DNA of 64,000 nucleotides from NCBI GenBank assembly GCA_963978895.1, contig OZ022242.1:3497745-3561744 (forward strand), read 5' to 3'. Position numbers and translations under genes: made by a program. Below are positions 53,256-62,999 of this stretch, piece after piece (positions within the stretch are counted from its first letter, which is position 1; each line of letters starts with the position of its first letter). Under the pieces are notes generated by a model, which did no database searches, had not been told where the DNA came from, and saw only the letters and a list, made by a program, of their open reading frames with translations. The DNA comes from Erpobdella octoculata (Eukaryota; Annelida; Clitellata; Hirudinida; Erpobdellidae).

Positions 53256-53854
53256 CTATCAAAAGAGCAAAAACTTAAGGGCAAAAACAAAAGGGCGAAC
53301 ACAAAAGAGCGAAACTAAAAAGGGCGAATGGTAAAAAGAGCGCACACTAATAAGAGCGAAAATGAAAAGGGCGAAACTAAAAAGAGCGCACAATAAAAAA
53401 GGCGACCATCAAAAAGGCGAAAACATGAAATGTTAAAATTAAAAATTTAGCCCACGCTAGGACACAAACAAACTTTCTTTCTTCTGCTATATCGCTTTCT
53501 CTCTCTTTCTCTAGATGGAGAGATGGACAATCTCATTCTTTCCCATCTTCCTTTTGTGTTTTTCTTATCTCCTTTTCCCAAGATGATGATGAAATTGTGG
53601 CGGGGTGTTCTAAATGTTTAGTAGATATTATAACAGTTAATCTTCTTTTTAACCCCCTCTCTCTCTTTCTTCTCTCTTTTTCTCTCATAGCTTCCTATGA
53701 AGATTCCCTCAGGCGAATGTTGCAAACACATTAATAAAACATTAATGCCAGATGCCATGGTCACGGTCGGGAAACTTCCTACCTAATTACCGTTCAAACT
53801 TAAATTTCTAGATATGTATTTTTGGTACCAAGTTGGTTATAGAAAAATTTTCTT

Positions 53855-54136
53855 ACGTAAAAAACTATATAGTTTTACAGTTTTTGGGCAAAAAGTGATA
53901 AGAAAATTATACTCAGCAGTGTAGAGCTATAAACAAATAATAATAATATTATAAACTACATTGTCAAATTAAACTTTATTTAAAATATTTCTTAAAACGT
54001 AAAAAACTATATAGTTTTACAGTTTTTGTGCAAAAAGTGATAAGAAAATTATACTCAGCAGTGTAGAGCTATAAACAAATAATAATAATATTATAAACTA
54101 CATTGTCAAATTAAACTTTATTTAAAATATTTCTAG
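53855..54136. repeat. 143-bp tandem duplication
   Basis: The word acgtaaaaaactatatag occurs at 53855 and 53998 and the sequence stays nearly identical through tttatttaaaatatttct. The two copies lie head to tail inside the foldback element. Confidence 0.85.
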
Positions 54137-54347
54137 ACATTTTAACTGGGAACAATTTGATCGCGGACATTTTATATAGCGATAAAAAGTTGAAAAAATA
54201 TACGCAATTAAAATATACGTTTTATCATGAATTTTTTGATCATGGAACCAAAAGAAAGACAGAGAAAACTTTATTTGTTTGCGTGCGTGCGTGAATGAGA
54301 AACAGAGAAAGTAGAAAGAAGGAAAGAGAGAAAGAGAGAGAGAGAGG

Positions 54348-54383
<36 letters not shown>

Positions 54384-54542
54384 AAGAAAGAAAGAAAGAG
54401 TAAGAATGTGATATGGCAAAAGAGAAACTTAATTTGTGCACGTGTGTGTGTGTGTGTGTGCATGTGTGTGTGTGTGCGTGTGTGTGATAGATAGAGAAAA
54501 CCCTGCAATGGCGAATATCTCAAATGGTTAAATTTTAAATTA

Positions 54543-54740
54543 CTAGCTAAGTTGCGCGGAATTTTTAGAGGTTTTTCCATCTTTTTTTCCATCGCCTTTT
54601 CTTTTCCTCCGTTTCCTTTCTTTTCCCGCTTGCTCTCCCGTTCCCGCTTATTCTCTTACTCGCTTGCCCCATCTCGCTCGCTCTTCCGCTCCCGCTTGTT
54701 TTCCACTCCCGCTACTTTTTTATTCCTTTGGTCATTTTTA
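54543..54740 (-). mobile_element. Helitron-like fragment, opposite orientation
   Basis: Read on the minus strand it has the same purine-rich gagcgggaac composition as 35310-35510 and ends CGCGCAACTTAGCTAG. It looks like a 3' fragment of a related Helitron family, inside the foldback element at 53256-54945. Confidence 0.4.
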
Positions 54741-55218
54741 TTTATAGATAACATTTCATATAATTAACAAAAACTTATTTTCGCCTTTTTGACGTTTGCT
54801 TTTTTTATTGTGCGCTCTTTTTAGTTTCGCCTTTTTCATTTTCGCTCTTATTAACGTGCGCTCTTTTTAGCATTCGCCCTTTTTAGTTTCGCCCTTTTGT
54901 TTTCGCCCTTTTGTTTTCGCTCTTATGTTTTCGCCCTTTTGATAGTAAACCAGTGATAATGGTTCAAATTTTGTGAAGGCATTCAAAGAGTATGCAAGGG
55001 AAGATGTTGAAGAAATTGACGATGAAAAGGATGATGATGACGACGAGGATACAGATGTCGCACTATTACTTTTGACCTGGCAAATGACGCGCAACTTGAT
55101 GTTTTTCTAGCCCCACATCACCATTGTGCGTGCCCTAAACATCACCATTGTGCGTGCCCTAAACCAAATTCATGCAGCTTTTGTCTCGGGTATAAGTCGA
55201 TCCAAGTATAAGTCGGAT

Positions 55219-55352
55219 AACAGTTTCCAATTCATATACTAATGAAAAATGTTGGGCGTATTATTTTTTATAACTATTTGTTCTACTAAAGTTTTGATGT
55301 TGTAACCTATATGCGCCCAACGTTTTTCGTTGTATATGAATTAGAAACTGTT
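55219..55352. mobile_element. Small palindromic MITE
   Basis: About 134 bp with imperfect inverted arms of roughly 45 bp (AACAGTTTCCAATTCATATA... against ...TATATGAATTAGAAACTGTTT, both reaching a GTTGGGCG core). It could fold into one long hairpin. No clear target duplication. Confidence 0.65.
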
Positions 55353-55539
55353 TAGTATGTTACCATAATGTGACCAAGTTATTCAGAAATTCTTCCAGAC
55401 ACATAGGAATATTATTTTATACTTTTTAGTGCGCAAGAAAAACGTTGTTCTTTTTTGTTTTTTTTAAATGTATTTTTCATGATGTAAAAATTATTTTCTA
55501 CTTTTTCGTTTCTGATGGGTGAAATTTTGTAAGCAAACT

Positions 55540-55685
55540 CAAAGTGACTCAAAAATTGATTGCAAGATTTGAAACAGACAGAGAAACAAACAGACAGACA
55601 GAGAAACAAACAGACAGACAGAGAAACAAACAGACAGACAGAGAAACAGAGACGACGAGTTAATAAAAGCATTGGTAAAAACGTA
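55540..55685 (-). repeat. Interspersed repeat, copy 3 (partial)
   Basis: Shares gtgactcaaaaattgattgc and gagacgacgagttaataaaa with the copy at 32205-32545, with an expanded (gacagacagagaaacaaaca) stretch between. Confidence 0.75.
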
Positions 55686-56539
55686 TTGAATTCGCGGACA
55701 GACAAAAGCTCAAACAAAAAGACAACAAAGTGACCGAATGAAATGTTGTAATAAAGAAGTTGTATGTAGCTCTGTCTTTGCCACTTTTCAGACATCGAGC
55801 TTGAATTCTTAAAAGAATATGTATCAGTACTTTGTCCACTCACTGCAGCCATCGATAGTCTTCAAGATAAAAAACTTTTTATCTGGGCTACCTTTTGCTA
55901 AGGAGCTAATGAGATTGTGGCGCTATATATTCTACAGCAACTCCAGCTTGCCAATAAATGATTTTTTCTCTTATTCACCCAAGAAGCCGTGACATAAAGG
56001 GAAGACAATTGAGTTCAGATCCAGTATCTGCAGTACCTTGACAGTTCTGACTGAACATTGAGTGCTCTTAAGTCCTTTTCAGTCATCGAGATGTTTTCCC
56101 AAACGACAAAATGGCCACTCAGATGCAACTTTTGAAACTTACTCTTTCTCAAGAAAAATCAGTGACATTATCTAAACAAAGTGGCTAATTTTTATGATAT
56201 GCTTACATCTAACAACTTTATTGAAAGTGGAGATTGCATTTTTAAAACACTGTATTTTAAATACTTTAGAACCCTAATATTTTGTATTGGTATTTGAAAT
56301 ACTTTTACAATAAGTATTACTATTCTATATTCGAAATACTTTTAAAATGTATATTTTTCCATGCACTGATGCTAATCTACAAAAGCTCTAAAACTCTTAG
56401 ATTAAAAAAAGAATATCTACATAAATTTTAAACTTATAGATTATGACAGAGCTTATTTAAATAAAATAAAACCATCAACAAGTAATAATGTATTTCAATT
56501 ATTAAAAGGTGTGACAACAACAAAAATCTTACTCGTGCA

Positions 56540-56815
56540 TAAGAAAAAGTTACGAATATCAATATAGACACCGGCTTTGAGAGTCGTAGGACCCGGGTTC
56601 TATTCCCAGTCCGGGCACGTAATTTCCTTGAGCAAGAAACTAACTCACATGTGCTCACGTCAACTCAGCGTTATCTAGGGTTAACTTCTCATGTCTATGT
56701 AAATACTAAATAGCCTGTTCTTCGAAGTTTCCTATTCCAAAAGGAATCTTCGTAAGCGCCTCTGACTCTATCTGGCACTATACAAATATATTCATTCATT
56801 CATTCATTCTCCAAA
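56540..56815 (+). mobile_element. SINE-like element with LINE-shared 3' tail
   Basis: A pol III B-box-like motif GGGTTCTATTCCC lies at 56595-56607; the A box is not clear. The 3' part (about 56739-56790, aaaggaatcttcgtaagcgcctc...) resembles the 3' end of the LINE at 24842-24892. It ends in a (ATTC)n tail. This matches the tRNA-head, LINE-tail plan of many SINEs. Confidence 0.65.
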
Positions 56816-57099
56816 AACAACGTAATTAAAAAGAATAGTTTACAAATGTAGATTCCAACTCCTACCCAAATAAAATTATCTTTCAACTGAAAAAACAGGA
56901 TTACATAAAAGTTGTCATTTCATCAAGTTCAATTTACTTGCATGAAATCTATCTCAGTAGAATCTTGATATATCCAACCTAAAATTCAAAATACAACTTT
57001 TTTTTAAAGAAATGTTACTTTTTAACGTATAAAAAATTTCTAAACGCTTTTATTGGTTGTCTATATGCCGATATCTAAACAGCAATTTAGCAACAAAAA

Positions 57100-60000
57100 T
57101 CACGATTCTGTATGATGAAGAGCAAAATTAATTTTACTTTCGAGAATCACTTGAATTTCCAGCAAAATATAATCATTTCGAATTCTGAAAAGAGTTTTTT
57201 CTGGAAATCCTTTCCACCAGACAAAAACCATTTTTCCTCTGAATACCAGTGTGCTGGCATTTATTCCTTGAGATACCAAATAAGGTATGGCAGGATCCAA
57301 TTGCATATTTGCGTCGTCACTTGTTTGTCCAATTAAAATTGTTCTATTTGCAAGTGACTGGATGGAAATTATTCAATGTTTAATAAACAAACTCTTAGTT
57401 TTCATGCCAACTTGACGTGGGTGTAGGTAAGTCGTAAATGAATGAATTTCAAAATTGAAAATAACTTTATATTGGTTAGTTATTAAAGTGATTTTTATTC
57501 TATTTTTGGTGGTTGATATATTGATTGTTTCTTATATTTTCTTAAAAATCACTATTCAAATTATTCTATTTTATTTTGCTTCCCTGACAATCGTGACTTT
57601 TTGTGTTTTTTTAAATTATATTGCGTTATATTTCGTTTCACTCACGACAAAGGTGTTGCACATAGAAGCGCTTAAAATTACAATAAACTTAGACTCGAAA
57701 TTAAATATAGAAAAATTATATTAACTCAAAAGAAATCATTATGACTCTATAACATCGAAAATACACTTTGAATATATCGTTTATTAACGAACACGCGGTA
57801 TAACACTCAGCTAAGACAATAGATAGACAATAATATAAGTAAAGTTTAATATCTAATTAATATTAATGTAAAATCGCTGTTTTTACAATAGGTTTTCCCA
57901 TTGATAGACGTTAAAGGACTTCGAATAACTATTATGGACATTATTAATAAACCAGAAGGTATAACTAGCCGTAACAAAGCTTCATTTATTATTTTCCAAT
58001 AAAACATCAAAACCATTCTATTGAGCCCGGTATACGATTTGGTGATATCGTAACATTGGTGATCAGAAGTGGGATACAAGAATGGTTTTGAAATCATTGG
58101 ATGAGCTTTGGGCGAGTGAAATGAAAGACGAGCTGGAGAAACGTGGCCTGAGCGATACAGGTAAAAAGGACGAACTTATGGAACGCCTCTTAGCCGCGTT
58201 AGTGGATGAGGGCTATGGGCCTGACGACGACGAATATCTATTCGACATTGACGAGGAAGCTGTGGTCAAGCGAAGGAAATTAAAAAACAAATTGCTGGAG
58301 GAAGAAAGACAACGAGCGAAAGAAAACATGGCAGCACAGAAGATGACAGGAGAAGGAATGATTCTTGGCCACGGAAACAAAGTGGCAGCAGCCGGTACAA
58401 CTGTTGAGAGTTTGGTCGCAGGGTTGGCTGAGGCAGTGGTGGACACGGTTCTGGACCAGCGGGCTGCTGGTGATGTGGGTTGCTGCGGCGAAACCCAATT
58501 TGAACTGGAGTCCACCAGCTGTGTCTCAGAGCATGTGACGGATGACGGCCGTACAGACTGCACAAGTCAGGTGGGTCATGATGATGAGCCTGTCAAAGAC
58601 GGTCATGATAAGGAACCTTGCAAAGATGCTCAAGATGAACCATGCAAAGATGGTGACAGTGATACAGTCGGTTTGGACGTCAAAAACCAAACTAAAGAAG
58701 ATGAGAATGTTGAAAACAAAATGCAAAACGATGAGGATGAAAGTGACGATGATTATTATAATAATGGCAATAACAACTATGGCTTTCACCCATACAGCGA
58801 CGGTTCTGAAACGGAAGCCTCCATAACAGACGACGGCACCGAATATTCAGGGTCAGATTTTAGTGAAGAATCTGACTCGGATGAAGCAACCGAGGATTTA
58901 GAAACGGACGAAACTCCAATGGAAAAATACGTCAAAGTTAACTTGACAAGAAAAGAAGACACTGATTTGAGAGACGATGGCGATAATTTGAAGAAAGATC
59001 CGCTGGACGATACGAAAGTTGACACCGACGAAAGAGCCGAGTTGGAATGTGAAAAGAAAACGTTCGATTGTAGCTTGGAAGAAAACAAACATGACGGCGA
59101 TGAACTTCTCCAAAACAACAATAGCAATGCAGCAAGCAAAAACTCTGGAAAAAATGAGACAAGAACAGAGAACGGTACCGAGGGTTTTAAATCAGATGAA
59201 TCCACAGAAGATTCTAGATCAGATAGACTAAGAGTCATTGTAAAATCAAATAACAGTTTGATGAAGGGATTTATTGGATTTATGGAACGACGTGTTTTCG
59301 AAAAACCTTTTGAAGAGTTTCTTGAGAAAGATCTAAAGGATGTGAAGGAAGAAGAAAAAGCAGACAATTCCGATAAACCGTGCAAAGATGTTCAGGACGA
59401 GGCATGCAAAAAAGGCTGTGATGAACCGTGCAAAAATGGCGACGATGAGCCAAAGAAAGACTCTGTTGATGAGCCAAAGAAGGACTGGAAGAAACTGTGT
59501 CAAACGGTCAAGAGACTTGACCATGTGGTTTGCGAATTGCGGTCAAAGCCACGAGTAAAGATTAAGGTATTTTGGTGTTCGTGGCCGAGTCGCATTTCTT
59601 AAAAGCGATATGCTGTTCGGGACGAACAGAATTAAGAAGGGGGTAATAATGTAAAATCGCTGTTTTTACAATAGGTTTTCCCATTGATAGACGTTAAAGG
59701 ACTTCGAATAACTATTATGGACATTATTAATAAACCAGAAGGTATAACTAGCCGTAACAAAGCTTCATTTATTATTTTCCAATAAAACATCAAAACCATT
59801 CTATTGAGCCCGGTATACGATTTGGTGATATCGTAACAATATAAATATGTCTCCACAATTAATAATCTACAAGTTGAATAATTATTGAAAATTTTTCATC
59901 TGATTACACCCAAATTTTAACTATAGCTTGCTTTTAGACAGATGTACATGCTTTCTTCTTGTTGCAAAAAAATATTGAAGTCAAGAAGTCTAAAAGTTCT

Positions 60001-62999
60001 GTAGTAGATTTTTCGTAAAAAAAGTAATTTTTCTGGTCTTCAAAGTTTTTCAAATTACAAATCACAGAAACACACTATTTTTTTTTATTTAAGGCAAAAA
60101 TATTCAGCAGCGTTTCTAAAATTATTATGCACATTAATTTGTACTTAATTCAATCCCAGTTTTTTTGTTACGGTGTCAAATGACTAGGAGTAACGTTGTA
60201 CTGAATGGACCACCTTACATGGTACTGAATGGACCACCTTACATGTTACTGAATGGACCACCTTACATGGTACTGAATGGACCACCTTACATGGTACTGA
60301 ATGGACCACCTTACATGGTACTGAATGGACCACCTTACATGGTACTGAATGGACCACCTTACATGGTACTGAATGGACCACCTTACATGGTACTGAATGG
60401 ACCAGTTAATTAATTACAGAGTTATTATTGATTATAGTTGCAATTACAATAGTGATCAAGCACTCATCCAGGAGTTAGTGTTGGACGTGTGTATAAAACA
60501 AAATATAAAATGGAGACAAGGAACATCTAAAAATGCGACGAAACAGAAATGAAAACTGAGCAAGTTTCGGAACATGTCACAACATACATGCTACATAGGC
60601 GATCGCTAAGTGGCAGCCATGACTCGACGGTGACAAATGATGAACAGGAAATACTTGTTACTATTTTCAATTGCAGTTAATGCTTATGGGTGCTTAATAA
60701 CATCATTTTACATCATCCCACGAGCGAATTTCAAAAACATTTTTTTTGCGAAATGAACCACCGTGATGCACAAGTAGGACTCAATCAACCGGCTTGGTAG
60801 CGGAAACAAATCTTTTCAAGTGATTCCAACATTGCTTGTAAAACAGCAATAAAAACATCACCAATCTGATTAATATTGAATAACCATAAAATTTTATCTG
60901 TCATGATGTTAGGTTCTCCAGTTGTCCAGTTAAATGTCGTTCTGCAGTGTTTGACATTTTTATTCAATTAAATCTATTAAATAATCGTTTAATGTGATTA
61001 TTTGGTGTGGTGAAAAATAAAATTGTTGCAGTTTGTAATGTAAAACTATGCATTATGATTGGTTTAATGTTTTTTATAAGCAGAACATCGATTTATAGAG
61101 CGGCCCATTCAGTACATTGGGTGGTCGATTCATTACGACCACGACGTCCTGAATGGACCACCTAAGTCTTAGAGGTGGGTTCACAAAAATGTCGTTTGTA
61201 GTAATAACCTGATTTTTAAAATGTATTTAAATTTAATTATTTGTTTCTACATGTATCAGCCTTACATTTGTCATTAAAATATTTAGAAAATCTATGTAAA
61301 TAATTAAATAAATTTATTGTTAATTTTTAAGCGCATTTCAGGAAATTGTGGTCCATTCAGTACGAGTCTCCCCTACTGTGAATATCGTTAAAAAATGTTT
61401 TATATTTTCTAAAAAAAATTACTATAAATTATATGACTAAACCTTTTCTACAAACTTTTATTTAGGTTACAATCTCCGTTTGTGTGTGTGTGTCTGGCTT
61501 TCTCTTTTTCACAAATCTTGCAAGTGAAATTTAACCAGCTTTTTGACTAGCTAGAAAGCTGAAACTTTCAGCATAGCTTTATATTGGATGACAATACATG
61601 ATTCAATTAAAAAAAATTAATTTGAACATCTTTCGTATTTCTAAATCGAGCGTATTTAAAATTAAAGTTTGTGTTAAAAAACTCGTTTTTTCCTTTACTT
61701 GTTTATTAATTCAAAACAACCTAAAATCAATCTAATAATTGTTGAAAATCAAAAAAATTTCAAAACAGCTACCTGCATGTAATTCATCAAATCCTGAGCT
61801 GCTAAACTATTTGAATAAGTATCAAATATCTTTTCAGAACGCAAATAGCAGCTCCTAGGATCAAGTACTACTGTATTAACTCCTGTACTTTTCCAACTGA
61901 TCGTCTGATTTCCACGCATTCTTATAAAAGAATCATCTCTTGAAGCGTTTATGTCATCAAATCCCCAGCAGCTTATGTCCAAGTAACACACATCTATAAA
62001 ATTATGAGTGAAATAAAAGATAGTTGAATTGAATCAACTTGCAAAGTTTAATTTTCACAGTGCTCTGTCCAACCCGCTACGCAAGTATCACCAATTTTGC
62101 TCACAATTTCAATTTTAATGACATGATCCAGGATAAAAAATATAGAAGTTCTGACATGCTTGCATTTGATTTATTTAATTTTTTTGAAATTATAAAGACT
62201 ATAACTATTTAAAAATCTCCAAAAGTGTCTGGATAAATCAACTGTTCAAGTTTAAAAAAATTCCATAAGTAACCGTTTTTAAATAATGTTTTAAGATGCT
62301 ATAGGCTACTTGGTACATTTTTACTTGTTGTTTTTATTTTATTTCAACTAAAAATTCTAAAGTGACGCAAAAGTTAAAACTCAAATATTTCGGTTTGTTC
62401 ATTTTTCTTCTTCAATTTCAAAACGTTCGTTTTTTACAATTATAATATACTTACTTTTAGTACAATTATAATATACTTACTTTTAGTACAATTATAATAT
62501 ACTTACTTTTAGTACAATTATAATATACTTACTTTTAGTACAATTATAATATACTTACTTTTAGTACAATTATAATATACTTACTTTTAGTACAATTATA
62601 ATATACTTACTTTTAGTACAATTATAATATACTTACTTTTAGTACAATTATAATATACTCACTTTTGTCGGCATTTAACTGCCAAAATTTATTGCATAAG
62701 TATTCGTCTACTGAAAACGTCTTGAAAAGATAACAGAAAACACCTCCGTCAGATGTTCTTTCAACTTGAAATGATTTGCAATCATTTTCTGGGTGAGAGC
62801 AATGAAGTGCACACATTTTCACGAACACTTGCCAATGTGTGTTTAGAGGTGCTTACATTCGATATTTCCTGGCCCAGTCACTCCCAGTGCACACATTTTG
62901 AGATTTGGCATTTAATTTGTGATAAAGGAGTCCTTGAGTTGAAAGGAGTTGAGTTTCAGAAGAATATCTAAACAAGATGAACACCAGAACCAGTAACAT
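57100..62999 (-). CDS. Secreted PAN/apple + FAM3/ILEI-like domain protein (partly resolved)
   Basis: Minus-strand exons: 62827-62663, 61993-61773, 60865-60831 and 57319-57100 join in frame. The first has a PAN-like Cys pattern (CALHCSHPENDCKSF, FCYLFKT, LCNKFW). The next three together spell a FAM3/ILEI (PANDER-like) domain: DISCWGFDD, TGVNTVVLDPRSC, KIFDTYSNSLAAQDLM, IGDVFIAV, DDANMQLDPAIPYLVSQG, LVFRGKMVFVWWKG. It ends at a TGA (57100-57102) with a minus-strand AATAAA 46 nt beyond (57054-57049). A signal-peptide exon, 62999-62857 (MLLVLVFILFRYSSE), ends at a good GTAAGC donor but does not join the PAN exon in frame and is only about 30 bp away, so the 5' structure is unresolved. The 60831 donor (GTTGGA) is weak. 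The protein is probably secreted; function unknown. Confidence 0.55.
57867..58055 (+). repeat. 5' LTR of the young retrotransposon
   Basis: 189 bp, TGTAAAATCG...ATATCGTAACA, identical to the 3' copy. It contains TTATTAATAAACC and CCAATAAAAC, either of which could supply the polyadenylation hexamer. No obvious TATA box is placed upstream of a start site. Confidence 0.92.
58082..59602 (+). CDS. SAP-motif acidic ORF of the LTR element (gag position)
   Basis: 506 residues, starting 26 bp after the 5' LTR, in the position of gag. Residues about 4-40 match the SAP motif pattern (helix-turn-helix, LDELWASEMKDELEKRGLSD then GKKDELMERLLAAL), a DNA/chromatin-binding motif. A basic patch follows (KRRKLKNKLL), then a long Asp/Glu-rich region. 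Two blocks of a degenerate repeat built on DEPCKDG occur at about residues 170-200 and 430-465. I see no zinc knuckle, protease or polymerase motif. The ORF is intact in a window where most ORFs are repeats. It may be a divergent gag or a captured host SAP gene; its role in packaging is inferred from position only. Confidence 0.82.
   Translation: MVLKSLDELWASEMKDELEKRGLSDTGKKDELMERLLAALVDEGYGPDDDEYLFDIDEEAVVKRRKLKNKLLEEERQRAKENMAAQKMTGEGMILGHGNKVAAAGTTVESLVAGLAEAVVDTVLDQRAAGDVGCCGETQFELESTSCVSEHVTDDGRTDCTSQVGHDDEPVKDGHDKEPCKDAQDEPCKDGDSDTVGLDVKNQTKEDENVENKMQNDEDESDDDYYNNGNNNYGFHPYSDGSETEASITDDGTEYSGSDFSEESDSDEATEDLETDETPMEKYVKVNLTRKEDTDLRDDGDNLKKDPLDDTKVDTDERAELECEKKTFDCSLEENKHDGDELLQNNNSNAASKNSGKNETRTENGTEGFKSDESTEDSRSDRLRVIVKSNNSLMKGFIGFMERRVFEKPFEEFLEKDLKDVKEEEKADNSDKPCKDVQDEACKKGCDEPCKNGDDEPKKDSVDEPKKDWKKLCQTVKRLDHVVCELRSKPRVKIKVFWCSWPSRIS
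59650..59838 (+). repeat. 3' LTR of the young retrotransposon
   Basis: 189 bp, identical to the 5' LTR at 57867-58055. It is preceded by the polypurine tract and six further bases. Confidence 0.92.
60198..60404. repeat. 24-bp minisatellite, nine copies
   Basis: Unit gtactgaatggaccaccttacat- with an exact 24-bp period (60198, 60222, ... 60390). The core ctgaatggaccacc recurs singly near 61150 and inverted near 61105 and 61353. Confidence 0.96.
61448..61705. repeat. Interspersed repeat (inverted partner at 52785-53015)
   Basis: Opposite-orientation copy of the repeat at 52785-53015, with a (TG)n expansion near 61482. It lies in the intron just downstream (minus sense) of the ILEI exon at 61773. 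Confidence 0.8.
62437..62665 (-). repeat. 26-bp minisatellite beginning at a 5' splice site
   Basis: On the minus strand the PAN exon ends at a donor AAAA|GTGAGTATATT (62663/62662). The same 26-bp stretch is then repeated eight more times, each reading AAAA|GTAAGTATATT. Confidence 0.94.

Larger units (their letters stand above)
53256..54945. mobile_element. Foldback-type element with ~170-bp inverted arms
   Basis: The left arm 53256-53424 and right arm 54778-54945 are inverted copies built of irregular subrepeats around aaaagggcgaaa and aaaagagcgcac; outer ends are CTATCAAAAG / CTTTTGATAG. Alignment by eye is near-complete with scattered changes. The 1.35-kb centre holds simple repeats, a 143-bp tandem duplication and a Helitron-like fragment. 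No transposase and no clear target duplication. Confidence 0.75.
55353..57099. other. Intergenic sequence before the PAN/ILEI gene
   Basis: Contains the partial interspersed repeat (55540-55685) and the SINE-like element (56540-56815). A minus-strand AATAAA at 57054-57049 is a likely polyadenylation signal for the PAN/ILEI gene. Confidence 0.5.
57867..59838 (+). mobile_element. Young non-autonomous LTR retrotransposon (1972 bp)
   Basis: Two direct repeats, 57867-58055 and 59650-59838, each 189 bp, are identical at every base by eye. Each starts TGT and ends ACA, as LTRs do. Directly after the 5' LTR, 58057-58075 (TGGTGATCAGAAGTGGGAT) resembles a primer-binding site. From memory it is close to the 3' end complement of tRNA-Leu with one extra base. 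A polypurine tract (AAGAAGGGGG, 59634-59643) lies just before the 3' LTR. Each LTR contains AATAAA. Between them is one ORF and no protease, reverse transcriptase or integrase. The target duplication is unclear: the best candidate is 7 bp with one mismatch (atattaa/atataaa). The insertion lies in an intron of the minus-strand PAN/ILEI gene, in the opposite orientation. Confidence 0.88.

Noticed and set aside
56590..56625. A functional tRNA gene
   Set aside because: A B-box-like motif is present but no full cloverleaf or clear A box; the LINE-like tail makes a SINE more likely.
58213..59385. Antisense ORFs across the SAP-motif ORF, up to 199 codons
   Set aside because: Low-complexity Ser/Phe-rich shadows of the acidic + strand ORF, with no motif of their own.
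62857..62999. Joining the signal-peptide exon directly to the PAN exon
   Set aside because: The reading phases do not match and the intron would be only about 30 bp, so the exon is listed as unresolved rather than joined.
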